This document shows, piece by piece, positions 30,091 to 38,240 of a stretch of 64,000 nt of DNA. Location of the stretch: assembly GCF_036226505.1 (NCBI RefSeq), contig NZ_CP108484.1, positions 2,170,001 to 2,234,000 on the forward strand. The letters are read 5' to 3'. The stretch's first letter is position 1; the number at the start of each line of letters is the position of its first letter. The notes beneath the pieces were generated by a model. That model was not told the DNA's origin. It made no database searches and saw only the letters and a program-made list of their open reading frames with translations. This DNA comes from Kitasatospora sp. NBC_01246. GTDB taxonomy: Bacteria; Actinomycetota; Actinomycetes; Streptomycetales; Streptomycetaceae. A program made the translations under genes and the position numbers.

Positions 30091-31323
30091 ATGGCCACGC
30101 TCGAAGCTGCTGCCCGTACCGCCGCCGTGCCCTCGCCGGCCGCCGACCGAGCCCGGTACGACCGGGCCACCGCCCATCTCGACGGCCCGGTGGCCGTCGT
30201 CGACCTCGCGGCCTTCGACGCCAACGCGGCCGACCTGGTCCGCCGGGCGGCCGGCAAGCCGGTCCGGGTGGCCAGCAAGTCGGTGCGCTGCCGCGCCCTG
30301 CTGGAGCGGGTGCTGACCATGGACGGCTTCGCCGGGGTGATGAGCTTCACCCTCGGCGAGTCGCTCTGGCTGGCCCGCACGGGCGTCCGCGACGTCCTGC
30401 TGGCCTACCCCTCGACGGACCGCTCCGGCTTCGCCGAACTGACCGGCGATCCGGAGCTGGCCGCCGCCGTCACCATGCTGGTCGACGACCCGGCCCAGCT
30501 CGACCTGATCGACGCGGCACGGACCGGCCCCGCCGAGGTCCGGGTCTGCCTGGAGCTGGACACCGCGCTGCAGCTGTTCGGCGGGCGGGTGCGGGTCGGC
30601 GCCCGGCGCTCGCCGATGCGCACGCCCGAGGACCTCGGAGCCTTCGCCGAGCTGGTGCAGCGCCGCCGCGGGTTCCGGGTGGTCGGGCTGATGGCCTACG
30701 AGGGACACATCGCCGGGGTGGGCGACAGCGTGCCCGGGCGGCCGGTGCGCTCCCGGATGATCCGGCTGATGCAGGCGAAGGCCCGGGCCGAGCTGGCCGA
30801 GCGGCGCGCGGCGACGGTCCGGCGGCTGCGCCGGGTGACCGAGCTGGAGTTCGTCAACGGCGGCGGCACCGGCAGCGTCGAGTCGACCGTGGCGGAGCGG
30901 GCGGTCACCGAGGTGGCGGCGGGCTCGGGGCTGTACCTGCCGCGGCTGTTCGACAACTACCGCTCGTTCCGGGGCCGGCCGGCCGCGCTGTTCGGCCAGC
31001 CGGTGGTGCGCCGGCCCGGCTTCGGGGTGGTGACGGTGCTCGGCGGCGGCTACCCGGCCTCCGGCGCGGCCGGGCCGGACCGCTCGCCGGTGCCCCACCT
31101 GCCGCCGGGGCTGCGCTACGACCCGATGGAGGGGGCCGGCGAGGTGCAGACCCCGCTGCTCGGCGCGGCCGCCGACGACCTGCTGATCGGGGACCGGGTC
31201 TGGTTCCGGCACGCCAAGGCGGGCGAGCTGTGCGAGCGCTTCGCCGAGCTGCACCTGATCGAGGGCGACCGGGTGGTGCGCACCGTCCCGACCTACCGGG
31301 GCGAGCAGCGGACCTTCCTCTGA
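30091..31323 (+). CDS. PLP-dependent amino acid deaminase/aldolase (alanine racemase-fold)
   Basis: 410 aa. The N-terminal TIM barrel binds PLP through Lys in RVASKSVRC (about residue 70), as in D-threonine aldolase and D-serine dehydratase. VNGGGTGS contacts the phosphate. The C-terminal beta domain carries the metal-site region (GDRVWFRHAKAGELCERF) with His and Cys. It probably acts on a D-beta-hydroxy amino acid; the precise substrate is unknown. Monocistronic, ATG at 30091. Confidence 0.83.
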   Translation: MATLEAAARTAAVPSPAADRARYDRATAHLDGPVAVVDLAAFDANAADLVRRAAGKPVRVASKSVRCRALLERVLTMDGFAGVMSFTLGESLWLARTGVRDVLLAYPSTDRSGFAELTGDPELAAAVTMLVDDPAQLDLIDAARTGPAEVRVCLELDTALQLFGGRVRVGARRSPMRTPEDLGAFAELVQRRRGFRVVGLMAYEGHIAGVGDSVPGRPVRSRMIRLMQAKARAELAERRAATVRRLRRVTELEFVNGGGTGSVESTVAERAVTEVAAGSGLYLPRLFDNYRSFRGRPAALFGQPVVRRPGFGVVTVLGGGYPASGAAGPDRSPVPHLPPGLRYDPMEGAGEVQTPLLGAAADDLLIGDRVWFRHAKAGELCERFAELHLIEGDRVVRTVPTYRGEQRTFL

Positions 31324-31420
31324 CCACCGGGTACGCCACCACGGCCGAACGGGCCGCCGCGGCGCCCTCGTTGCCCTACCGTGGATCTCGACAGGACCGG
31401 ACGCGACGTCAGGGGGCGCC

Positions 31421-31879
31421 ATGGAGGCCGAGATCGTGCAGGGGCTGGTGGCCTCGGGTGCCACCACCCTGGTCGGGCTGATGGCCACCGAGGCCTGGAC
31501 CCAGGCGCGTTCGCGCTTCGCGGCGCTGTTCGGGCGGGGCGAAACCGACGAGGCGGAGGCCGCGGCCCTGGAGCGCTCGCGGACGGTCATCGCCCGCGCC
31601 CGGGAGACCGGTGACACCGGGGCCGTCGACGACCTGACCGGCACCTGGCGCGGCCGGCTCCGCCAGGCACTCCTGGAGAACCCCGAGGTGGCCGACGAAC
31701 TCCGCGCCATCCTGGCGGAGTTCGAGCCGCGGCTGCCCGCACCGGGCGGCGAGTCCCTGGAGAACACCTTCAACGGCGGAACGACATACGGCATGGTGAT
31801 CCAGGCCAAGAACGTGCACGGGGGCGCGCACTTCCACCAGTACGGGCAGGGCCCGGGCCGGCCTTCCGGCGACCGCTGA
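31421..31879 (+). CDS. small streptomycete protein with C-terminal HGGAHFH motif
   Basis: 152 aa, function not recognised. Residues 1-40 are helical and moderately hydrophobic (GLVASGATTLVGLMATEAW); the middle is charged; the C-terminus has GMVIQAKNVHGGAHFHQYG. The V-I-Q-A-x-x-V-H-G-G-x-H-F-H tag recurs, from memory, in many streptomycete proteins of presumed defence or signalling modules, where it precedes or ends otherwise unrelated domains. No TM segment is convincing. The ATG at 31421 is preceded by AGGGGGCGCC. It stands alone; the partner, if any, is not adjacent. Confidence 0.7.
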   Translation: MEAEIVQGLVASGATTLVGLMATEAWTQARSRFAALFGRGETDEAEAAALERSRTVIARARETGDTGAVDDLTGTWRGRLRQALLENPEVADELRAILAEFEPRLPAPGGESLENTFNGGTTYGMVIQAKNVHGGAHFHQYGQGPGRPSGDR

Positions 31880-31910
31880 CCTTTTCCCGGCCTTTCCCCC
31901 ACCTTAAGAA

Positions 31911-31948
31911 GGCCCGAGGGGCGCCCGAACTCCGGCGCCCCTCGGGCC
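31911..31948 (+). terminator. terminator after the HGGAHFH protein gene
   Basis: ggcccgaggggcgcc (31911-31925) and ggcgcccctcgggcc (31934-31948), a perfect 15-bp stem with an 8-nt loop. Confidence 0.82.
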
Positions 31949-32007
31949 TCTGTGCTGCGCGTACGGCTACAGTCCGTCAAAAAGTACGCCACAACGGGCT
32001 ATTGCCA

Positions 32008-32023
32008 GTTGGTCTAGTCCAAT
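32008..32023. promoter_or_regulatory. DasR-like (dre) operator upstream of the LPMO gene
   Basis: gttggtctagtccaat matches the streptomycete dre consensus AGTGGTCTAGACCACT in the invariant GGTCTAG core and flanking symmetry, with mismatches at the ends and one in the right arm. It lies ~105 bp upstream of an LPMO start, as in chitin-responsive promoters repressed by the N-acetylglucosamine sensor DasR. Direct binding is inferred. Confidence 0.68.
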
Positions 32024-32128
32024 CATACGCTCAGCCCGGGCCCCGCGCGCCGGGCCGGCGGGCCCCGGGCAGACGTGCCCACTCCCCCACACTCTCGGCC
32101 CGGAACACGGTCAAGGAGTCCCCACCCC

Positions 32129-33052
32129 ATGTCCATCAAGAGAAGCGCTCTGTCCCTCGGCGTCATAGGCGCCGCGGTCCTCGCCGTTTCGACGACCGCC
32201 GCCGGCACCGCCAGCGCCCACGGTGCCATGACCAACCCGGTCAGCCGCATCGCGGCCTGCTACGCCGAAGGGCCGGAGACTCCCAAGTCCCAGGTCTGCA
32301 AGGACCTCGTGGCGATGAGCGGCACCCAGCCGCTGTACGACTGGAACGAGGTCAACATCGCCAACGCGAACGGCAACCACCAGGCGCTGATCCCGGACGG
32401 CAAGCTCTGCTCGGCCAACCGCGACAAGTACAAGGCGCTCGACATGCCCCGCACCGACTGGCCGGCCACCCCGGTCAGCGCCGGTTCGTTCGCCTTCAAG
32501 TTCCGCGTCACCGCGGCGCACGTCGGCACCCAGACCGTCTACATCACCAAGGCCGGCTACGACCCGACCAAGCCGCTGAAGTGGTCCGACCTGGAGTCGG
32601 CCCCGGTCGCCCAGGTGCAGGTCACCCGCACCGCCACCGACGGCTACTACACCTACACGGGGACGCTGCCGCAGCGCACCGGCCGCCAGCTGCTGTACAT
32701 GGTCTGGCAGCGCAGCGACAGCCCGGAGGCGTTCTACAGCTGCTCCGACGTCGACTTCGGCAAGACGGCGGCTGCCGTCGACCAGCCCGTGTCGGCGCTC
32801 GCCGCGCAGGCCCCGGCCGCGCCGAGCGAGGCGCAGATCGCCGCCGGCCAGTCCAAGTCCACCGTTTCCCACAACGGGCACGGCGGCAACGCGAACGAGC
32901 CGGCGGGCGCGGTGGTGCCGACCGCCAGCGCGGCCGTCGGCGGCTCGCCCACCGGTCCGCTGCTGCTGGCCGGCGCCGCCGCGATCAGCGTCGGCTGGGC
33001 CGGCATGGTGCTCCGGCGCCGTCGCTTCGAGGCTGTTCGACGCGACTCCTGA
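32129..33052 (+). CDS. secreted AA10 lytic polysaccharide monooxygenase with C-terminal membrane anchor
   Basis: Copper enzyme that oxidatively cleaves chitin or cellulose. 307 aa from the ATG at 32129 after AAGGAG; an upstream in-frame start is unlikely. Signal peptide ends TASA-HGAMTNPVSR, so the mature protein begins with the copper-binding His1 (about residue 34); the second copper His is in VTAAHVGTQT. The AA10 core runs to about residue 215 (AFYSCSDVDFG). A flexible Ala/Gly/Pro linker follows, then a hydrophobic helix (PLLLAGAAAISVGWAGMVL) and RRRR, predicting cell-surface anchoring rather than release. No carbohydrate-binding module. Confidence 0.92.
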   Translation: MSIKRSALSLGVIGAAVLAVSTTAAGTASAHGAMTNPVSRIAACYAEGPETPKSQVCKDLVAMSGTQPLYDWNEVNIANANGNHQALIPDGKLCSANRDKYKALDMPRTDWPATPVSAGSFAFKFRVTAAHVGTQTVYITKAGYDPTKPLKWSDLESAPVAQVQVTRTATDGYYTYTGTLPQRTGRQLLYMVWQRSDSPEAFYSCSDVDFGKTAAAVDQPVSALAAQAPAAPSEAQIAAGQSKSTVSHNGHGGNANEPAGAVVPTASAAVGGSPTGPLLLAGAAAISVGWAGMVLRRRRFEAVRRDS

Positions 33053-33062
33053 CCGCCGGAGG

Positions 33063-33106
33063 CCTGGGCCGGACCGCACACCGCCCCCCGTGCGGTCCGG
33101 CCCAGG
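33063..33106 (+). terminator. LPMO terminator
   Basis: cctgggccggaccgcac and gtgcggtccggcccagg, a 17-bp perfect stem with a 10-nt loop, 11 bp beyond the LPMO stop. Confidence 0.85.
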
Positions 33107-33134
33107 CGATCCCCAGCTCGGCGTGTGAACACGG

Positions 33135-33170
33135 CGGCGGCCCACCCGGACGTGGCCGGGTGGGCCGCCG
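33135..33170 (-). terminator. terminator of the DUF2510 gene
   Basis: cggcggcccacccgg and ccgggtgggccgccg, a 15-bp perfect stem with a 6-nt loop, 22 bp after the stop on the minus strand. Confidence 0.82.
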
Positions 33171-33191
33171 TACGTGAGCGGAGCGGTGCGA

Positions 33192-34367
33192 TCAGGTGGT
33201 GGCGGTGCCGGTGCCCCCGCCGGGGCCGGCGCCGCCGCCCGGGAAGGCGGGCAGCTTGCCGGTGTAGGCGGCGATGCCCTTGACGATGGTGTCCATCACG
33301 GCGACGTCGGGCGCCTTGTCGGCGATGTCGAAGCCGAGGTGGACGGAGATCAGCGACTTGCCGTCGGCGGACGGGAAGACGACGGTCTGCACGTAGCCGT
33401 CGTTGCCCTTCGCCGCGTCGACCTTCCAGCGGACCAGGTAGCCGTCCCGGCCGTCGACCTTGACCGCCTCGGACTTCAGCTCCTGGTGCGAGTTGAGGTC
33501 GTTGTACGAGTCCTTGGCGGCCTTCTCGATGTCGGCCTTGGCCGCCGCCTGGACGTCGGTGCCGCCGGCGACCACACCCGTGTTGGCACCGCCCAGCGAG
33601 CAGCTGCCGCCCCCGTCACAGGTGTAGGCGCCGACGCTCAGCGCGGCGAAGCCGTCCGGGGTGGTACCGCCCTGCCAGCCGGAGGGGACGGGCAGGGTGA
33701 TCCGGTTCACCAGGTCGGCGGCGGTGTCACTACCCTGGGAGGTGCCGTCGTTCCCGCCGTTGCCCTGGCCACCGTTGCCCTGGCCGCTGCCGCCGTTGCC
33801 CCGGCCCTGGCCGTTGCCCTTGCCGCCGTTGCCGTTGCCGTTGCCCTGACCGCTGCCGCCGTTGCCGCCCTGGCCACCGTCGTTACCGGGGCCGCCCAGG
33901 TCGGGCAGACCGCCCCACGGGCCTTCCTCGCCGATCGGCGGGGCCTGCCGCGGGGTGCGGTGCGTGGCACGCGGCTCGCCGTGGCCGTCCATCGCCAGGT
34001 AGGTGATCCCGGAGCCGGCGCCGAGGCCCAGCAGGGCCGCGACGGTGGCCGCGATCACCAGCTTGGACGGCCTGCGCCTGGTCTTGGGCGCCGGGGGTGC
34101 GATGGCGCCGTAGGCGGCGCCGAAGGGGGGCGGCTCCGGGTAGCGGACCGTCGGCCCGCTCCCCAGCACCTCCCCCTCCAGCACCCGGGTCTCGGCGGTC
34201 TCGTCCGGCCCCAGGGCCGCGGGAGCCACCGGCTCCGGCGGGGCGTCCGAGGGTGCGGGCCGGGTGTCGGCCGTCCAGCCCTTACCGTCCCACCAGCGCT
34301 GCGGTCGCGGATCGCTGGTGGTGTCCTTCGGGTCCGGGTACCACCCGGCGGGAATCTGCTCGCTCAC
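33192..34367 (-). CDS. DUF2510-containing membrane protein with Gly/Asn-rich linker
   Basis: 391 aa. N-terminal DUF2510 (IPAGWYPDPKDTTSDPRPQR) is followed by WWDGKGWT, a cytoplasmic motif of actinobacterial envelope proteins. A Pro-rich region runs to ~100, then a TM helix at about 105-128 (LVIAATVAALLGLGAGSGI). Outside is a striking Gly/Asn/Gln repeat linker (about 155-218, GQGNGG-like units) and a globular C-terminal domain (219-385) with a Cys pair (TCDGGGSCS). Function unknown; topology suggests an exported sensor or stabilising domain tethered to the membrane. Confidence 0.85.
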   Translation of the reverse strand: MSEQIPAGWYPDPKDTTSDPRPQRWWDGKGWTADTRPAPSDAPPEPVAPAALGPDETAETRVLEGEVLGSGPTVRYPEPPPFGAAYGAIAPPAPKTRRRPSKLVIAATVAALLGLGAGSGITYLAMDGHGEPRATHRTPRQAPPIGEEGPWGGLPDLGGPGNDGGQGGNGGSGQGNGNGNGGKGNGQGRGNGGSGQGNGGQGNGGNDGTSQGSDTAADLVNRITLPVPSGWQGGTTPDGFAALSVGAYTCDGGGSCSLGGANTGVVAGGTDVQAAAKADIEKAAKDSYNDLNSHQELKSEAVKVDGRDGYLVRWKVDAAKGNDGYVQTVVFPSADGKSLISVHLGFDIADKAPDVAVMDTIVKGIAAYTGKLPAFPGGGAGPGGGTGTATT

Positions 34368-34510
34368 GTCAGAGAATCTAAAGGCAGCCGGATAAACGCG
34401 ATATCAGCGCGACCGCCGATTCCCGGCATTCTCCATGAGATTACGGTGAGAAGGCCGAACGAAGGCCCCGATCGGCCCCGGATCAGCCCCCGGTCGGCCC
34501 CGGATCGACT

Positions 34511-35317
34511 CTAGACCGGGGTCACATAGGCACCGGCGATGCCTCCGTCGACCAGGAACTCGCTCGCCGTGATGAAGGACGAATCGTCGCTGGCGAGGAA
34601 GGCGACCGCGGCCGCGATCTCCTCGGGCCGGGCGAAGCGGCCGAGCGGAATGTGCACCAGCCGGCGGGCCGCGCGATCCGGGTCCGCGGCGAACAGCTCG
34701 CGCAGCAGCGGGGTGTCCACCGGCCCCGGCGAGAGCGCGTTGACCCGGATGCCCTCGCGGGCGAACTGGACGCCCAGCTCGCGGGACATCGCCAGCACCC
34801 CGCCCTTGGAAGCGGTGTAGGAGATCTGCGAGGTGGCCGCGCCCATCCGGGCCACGAAGCTGGCGGTGTTGATGATCGAACCGCGCCCGTGCCGCCGCAT
34901 GTACGGCAGCGCCGCCTTGCAGCAGAGGTAGACCGAGGTCAGGTTGACCTCCTGGACCCTGTGCCAGGCGGCCGGCTCCGTGGTCAGGATGGAGCCGTCC
35001 TCGGGCGGCGAGATGCCCGCGTTGTTGAAGGCGACGTCCACGCTGCCGTACGTCTCGTAGGCCTGGTCGAAGAGCGCCTCGACCATGTACGGGTCGGTCA
35101 CGTCGGTGTGCACGAAGAGGCCGCCGACCTCCTGGGCGGCCGCCTCGCCGGTCGCCTCGTCGACGTCGGCGCACACGACCTTCGCCCCCTCGGAGGCGAG
35201 CCGGCGGGCGGCGGCCAGGCCGATGCCGCTGCCCGCGCCGGTGATCACGGCGGTCCGGCCGACCAGGCGCCGGCAGACCGGGCCGTCCTTCCCGGCCGCG
35301 GCAGGCTTCTCGCTCAT
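34511..35317 (-). CDS. short-chain dehydrogenase/reductase
   Basis: 268 aa classical SDR. Cofactor motif GAGSGIG (about 27-33), NNAG (about 92-95), and the catalytic Tyr-Lys in SYTASKGG. Annotated family names such as 3-oxoacyl-ACP reductase are generic. It sits 9 bp after the aldehyde dehydrogenase gene, so it is the third gene of the glnA4-ALDH-SDR operon and probably handles an alcohol/aldehyde intermediate of that pathway; this is inference. Confidence 0.9.
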   Translation of the reverse strand: MSEKPAAAGKDGPVCRRLVGRTAVITGAGSGIGLAAARRLASEGAKVVCADVDEATGEAAAQEVGGLFVHTDVTDPYMVEALFDQAYETYGSVDVAFNNAGISPPEDGSILTTEPAAWHRVQEVNLTSVYLCCKAALPYMRRHGRGSIINTASFVARMGAATSQISYTASKGGVLAMSRELGVQFAREGIRVNALSPGPVDTPLLRELFAADPDRAARRLVHIPLGRFARPEEIAAAVAFLASDDSSFITASEFLVDGGIAGAYVTPV

Positions 35318-35326
35318 GGCTGGCTC

Positions 35327-36703
35327 CTACTCCTCGCTCTGGATGAACACGTTCTTGGTCTCGGTGAAGGGGACCAGCGCGTCCGGCCCGAGCTCCCGGC
35401 CGATGCCGGACTCGCCGAACCCGCCGAAGGGCGTCCAGTACCGCACCGAGGAGTGCGAGTTGACCGAGAGGCTGCCCGCCGCGACGCCCCGGGCCAGGCG
35501 CAGCGCGCGGCCGACGTCCCGCGTCCAGATGGACCCGGAGAGTCCGTAGCGAGTCCCGTTGGCCAGCCGCAGGGCGTCCGCCTCGCCGTCGAAGGGGAGC
35601 ACCACCGCGACCGGGCCGAAGATCTCCTCCGTCGCCGCGGGCACGGTCGGGTCGGTGGGCGCGAGCACTGTCGGCGGGTACCAGAAGCCGGGGCCGTCGG
35701 GGACCGCGCCGCGGGCCAGCACCGGCAGCTCGGGGGTGACGTAGGAGGCGACCCGGCGGACCTGGGCGGCGGAGATCAGCGGGCCGAGCTCGGTGGCCGG
35801 GTCGGCCGGGTCCCCGGTGCGGACGGCCTCGACGGCGGGCAGCAGCAGGGCGAGGAAGTCGTCGAGGGCCTCGCGCTGGACCAGGATGCGGCTGCGCGCG
35901 CAGCAGTCCTGGCCGCTGTTGTCGAGGAAGGACATCGGGTCGGCGGCGCGGGCGAGGTCGGCGTCCGCGAAGACGATGTTGGGGCTCTTGCCGCCGAGTT
36001 CGAGGGTGACCCGCTTGGCCTGGGCGGCGCACCGGGCGGCGACCTCCTTGCCGACCAGGGTCGAGCCGGTGAAGACGATCTTGCGGACGGCAGGGTGGTC
36101 GACCAGTGCCCGGCCGGTGGTGGCGCCGGCCCCGGGGACGACCTGGAACAGGCCCTCCGGGAGCCCGGCGGCGAGGGCGAGTTCGGCCAGCCGCAGCGCG
36201 GTGAGCGGGGTGGCCTCGGCGGGTTTGAGGAGGACGGCGTTTCCCGCGGCCAGGGCCGGGGCGAAGCCCCAGGCGGCGATCGGCATCGGGAAGTTCCACG
36301 GGGCGATCACCCCGACCACGCCGATCGGCTCGTGGAAGGTGACGTCCAGGCCGCCGGCCACCGGGATCTGGCGGCCGGTCAGCCGCTCCACCCCGCCGGC
36401 GGCGTACTCCAGCAGGTCGCGGACGTTGCCGGCCTCCCAGCGGGCGTTGCCCACGGTGTGCCCGGCCTCGCTCACCTCCAGGGCGGCCAGCTCGGGGATG
36501 TGCACCTCGACCTGGTCGGCGAAGCGGCGCAGCAGCCGGGCGCGTTCGCCGGGGGCGAGCGCGGCCCAGCCCTGCTGGGCCTTGAGGGCGAGCTGGACGG
36601 CGGCGTCCAGCCGCGCCGGGGTGGTGTCCGGGACGGTGCCGAGCACCTCCCCGGTGGCCGGGTTGAGGACGGTGCTGACGGCAGGACTCCCCACGCGGCT
36701 CAC
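35327..36703 (-). CDS. NAD(P)-dependent aldehyde dehydrogenase
   Basis: 458 aa from the GTG at 36703, overlapping the upstream synthetase stop by 4 bp. ALDH superfamily motifs: PWNFPMPIAAW (substrate/cofactor entry), KPAEATPLTAL, FTGSTLVGKEV, the general base Glu in LELGGKSPN, and the catalytic Cys in NSGQDCCARSR. In S. coelicolor a comparable ALDH adjoins glnA4, where it is thought to oxidise the aldehyde from the gamma-glutamylated amine. Substrate inferred from context. Confidence 0.93.
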   Translation of the reverse strand: MSRVGSPAVSTVLNPATGEVLGTVPDTTPARLDAAVQLALKAQQGWAALAPGERARLLRRFADQVEVHIPELAALEVSEAGHTVGNARWEAGNVRDLLEYAAGGVERLTGRQIPVAGGLDVTFHEPIGVVGVIAPWNFPMPIAAWGFAPALAAGNAVLLKPAEATPLTALRLAELALAAGLPEGLFQVVPGAGATTGRALVDHPAVRKIVFTGSTLVGKEVAARCAAQAKRVTLELGGKSPNIVFADADLARAADPMSFLDNSGQDCCARSRILVQREALDDFLALLLPAVEAVRTGDPADPATELGPLISAAQVRRVASYVTPELPVLARGAVPDGPGFWYPPTVLAPTDPTVPAATEEIFGPVAVVLPFDGEADALRLANGTRYGLSGSIWTRDVGRALRLARGVAAGSLSVNSHSSVRYWTPFGGFGESGIGRELGPDALVPFTETKNVFIQSEE

Positions 36704-38094
36704 ATCCGCTCGAAGGATCGGTAGCGCTCCCAGTCGGTGACGGCGCTGTCGTACGCGGACTGCTCGACCCGGGCCATGTGCAGGTAGTGCTCCACGACGT
36801 CGTTGCCGAAGGCGGCGCGGGCGAGCTCGCTCTGCGACCAGCGGTCGGCGGCCTCGCGCAGCGAGCCGGGCACCCGGGTGTACTCGTCGGCGGCGTAGGC
36901 GTTGCCCAGGCAGGGCGTGGGCAGTTCGAGCTTCTGCTGGAGGCCGTGCAGACCGGCGGCGATCATGCCCGCCACGGCGAGGTACGGGTTGACGTCGCCC
37001 CCGGGGACGCGGTTCTCCATCCGCAGGCTCGGACCGCGGCCGACCACCCGGTAGGCGCACGTGCGGTTGTCGCGGCCCCAGGCGACGGCGGTCGGGGCGA
37101 AGGAGCCGGGCCGGTAGCGCTTGTAGGAGTTGATGTTGGGCGCGTAGAGCACGCTGAACTCGCGCAGGGCGACGAGCTGGCCGGCGAGGAAGTGCCGCAT
37201 GGTGTCGGTCATCCGGCCGTCGCGGTCGGCGAAGGCCGGGGCGCCGCCCGGGACGCGGAGGTCCCGCAGCGAGAGGTGGATGTGGCAGCTGTTGCCCTCG
37301 CGCTCGTCGTACTTGGCCATGAAGGTGAGTGCGCAGCCCTGCTGGGCGGCGATCTCCTTGGCGCCGGTCTTGTAGACGCTGTGCTGGTCGCAGGTGGTGA
37401 GGGCGTCGGCGTAGCGGAAGGCGATCTCGTGCTGGCCGAGGTTGCACTCGCCCTTGGCCGACTCGACGACGAGGCCGGCACCGGCCATCTCGTTGCGGAT
37501 CCGGGCGAGCAGCGGCTCGACCCGGGCGGTGCCGAGCAGCGAGTAGTCGACGTTGTACTGGTTGGCCGGGGTGAGGCCGCGGTAGCCGCCGAGCCAGGCC
37601 TGTTCGTAGGTGTCGCGGAAGACCAGGAACTCCAGCTCGGTGCCGATGTCGGCAGCCAGGCCGTACTCGGCGAGGCGCTCGATCTGACGCCGCAGCACCT
37701 GCCGGGGCGCGGTGTCGACGGGGTGGCCGCCGTGCCGGGCGAGGTCGGCGGTGACCTGGGCGGTGCCGGGCTGCCAGGGGGTGAGCCGGAGCGTGCCGAG
37801 GTCGGGGCGCATGGCGAAGTCGCCGTAGCCCGTCTCCCAGGAGGACTGGGCGTAGCCGTCGACGGTGTTGAGGTCGATGTCGACGGCGAGCAGGTAGTCG
37901 CAGGCCTCGGCGCCGTGCTCGGCGACCTCGTCGAGGAAGAACCGGGCGGCGAAGCGCTTGCCCTGGAGCCGGCCCTGCATGTCGGTGAAGGCGAGCGCGA
38001 CGGTGTGGATCTCGCCGGCGTCGACCAGCGTGCGCAGCTCGCCGAGGGTGAGCGGCGCGCGCGGCCGCGCGGTCGCGGCGGTGTTGTCGGGCAT
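36700..38094 (-). CDS. glnA4: glutamine-synthetase-like gamma-glutamyl-amine ligase (GlnA4 type)
   Basis: 464 aa from the ATG at 38094, preceded by GGGGAGGG; an ATG/GTG further up would add 8 non-conserved residues. GS fold: N-terminal beta-Grasp (to ~110), then the catalytic domain with GTELEFLVF, ESAKGECNLGQHEI and NSCHIHLSL (metal ligands), and VGRGPSLRMENRVPGGDVNPY (ATP/substrate). The beta-Grasp lacks the GlnA D50/E327-type residue context of true ammonia users. The neighbours (ALDH, SDR, divergent gamma-glutamyl hydrolase) match the S. coelicolor glnA4 locus, whose product is gamma-glutamylethanolamide synthetase. Polyamines are an alternative substrate. Confidence 0.85.
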   Translation of the reverse strand: MPDNTAATARPRAPLTLGELRTLVDAGEIHTVALAFTDMQGRLQGKRFAARFFLDEVAEHGAEACDYLLAVDIDLNTVDGYAQSSWETGYGDFAMRPDLGTLRLTPWQPGTAQVTADLARHGGHPVDTAPRQVLRRQIERLAEYGLAADIGTELEFLVFRDTYEQAWLGGYRGLTPANQYNVDYSLLGTARVEPLLARIRNEMAGAGLVVESAKGECNLGQHEIAFRYADALTTCDQHSVYKTGAKEIAAQQGCALTFMAKYDEREGNSCHIHLSLRDLRVPGGAPAFADRDGRMTDTMRHFLAGQLVALREFSVLYAPNINSYKRYRPGSFAPTAVAWGRDNRTCAYRVVGRGPSLRMENRVPGGDVNPYLAVAGMIAAGLHGLQQKLELPTPCLGNAYAADEYTRVPGSLREAADRWSQSELARAAFGNDVVEHYLHMARVEQSAYDSAVTDWERYRSFERM

Positions 38095-38240
38095 GACGGG
38101 ACCCTCCCCTTCGCTCACTCAGCGAGATCACACGGTCACAGCGAACCGTACGGCCTGCCACGGACAGCGCGGAAGAGGGCGGACGGGTGTGGCGCGCCGA
38201 TACGCGTGGTTGACGGGGTATCAGGCGGGGCTGGAGGAGA

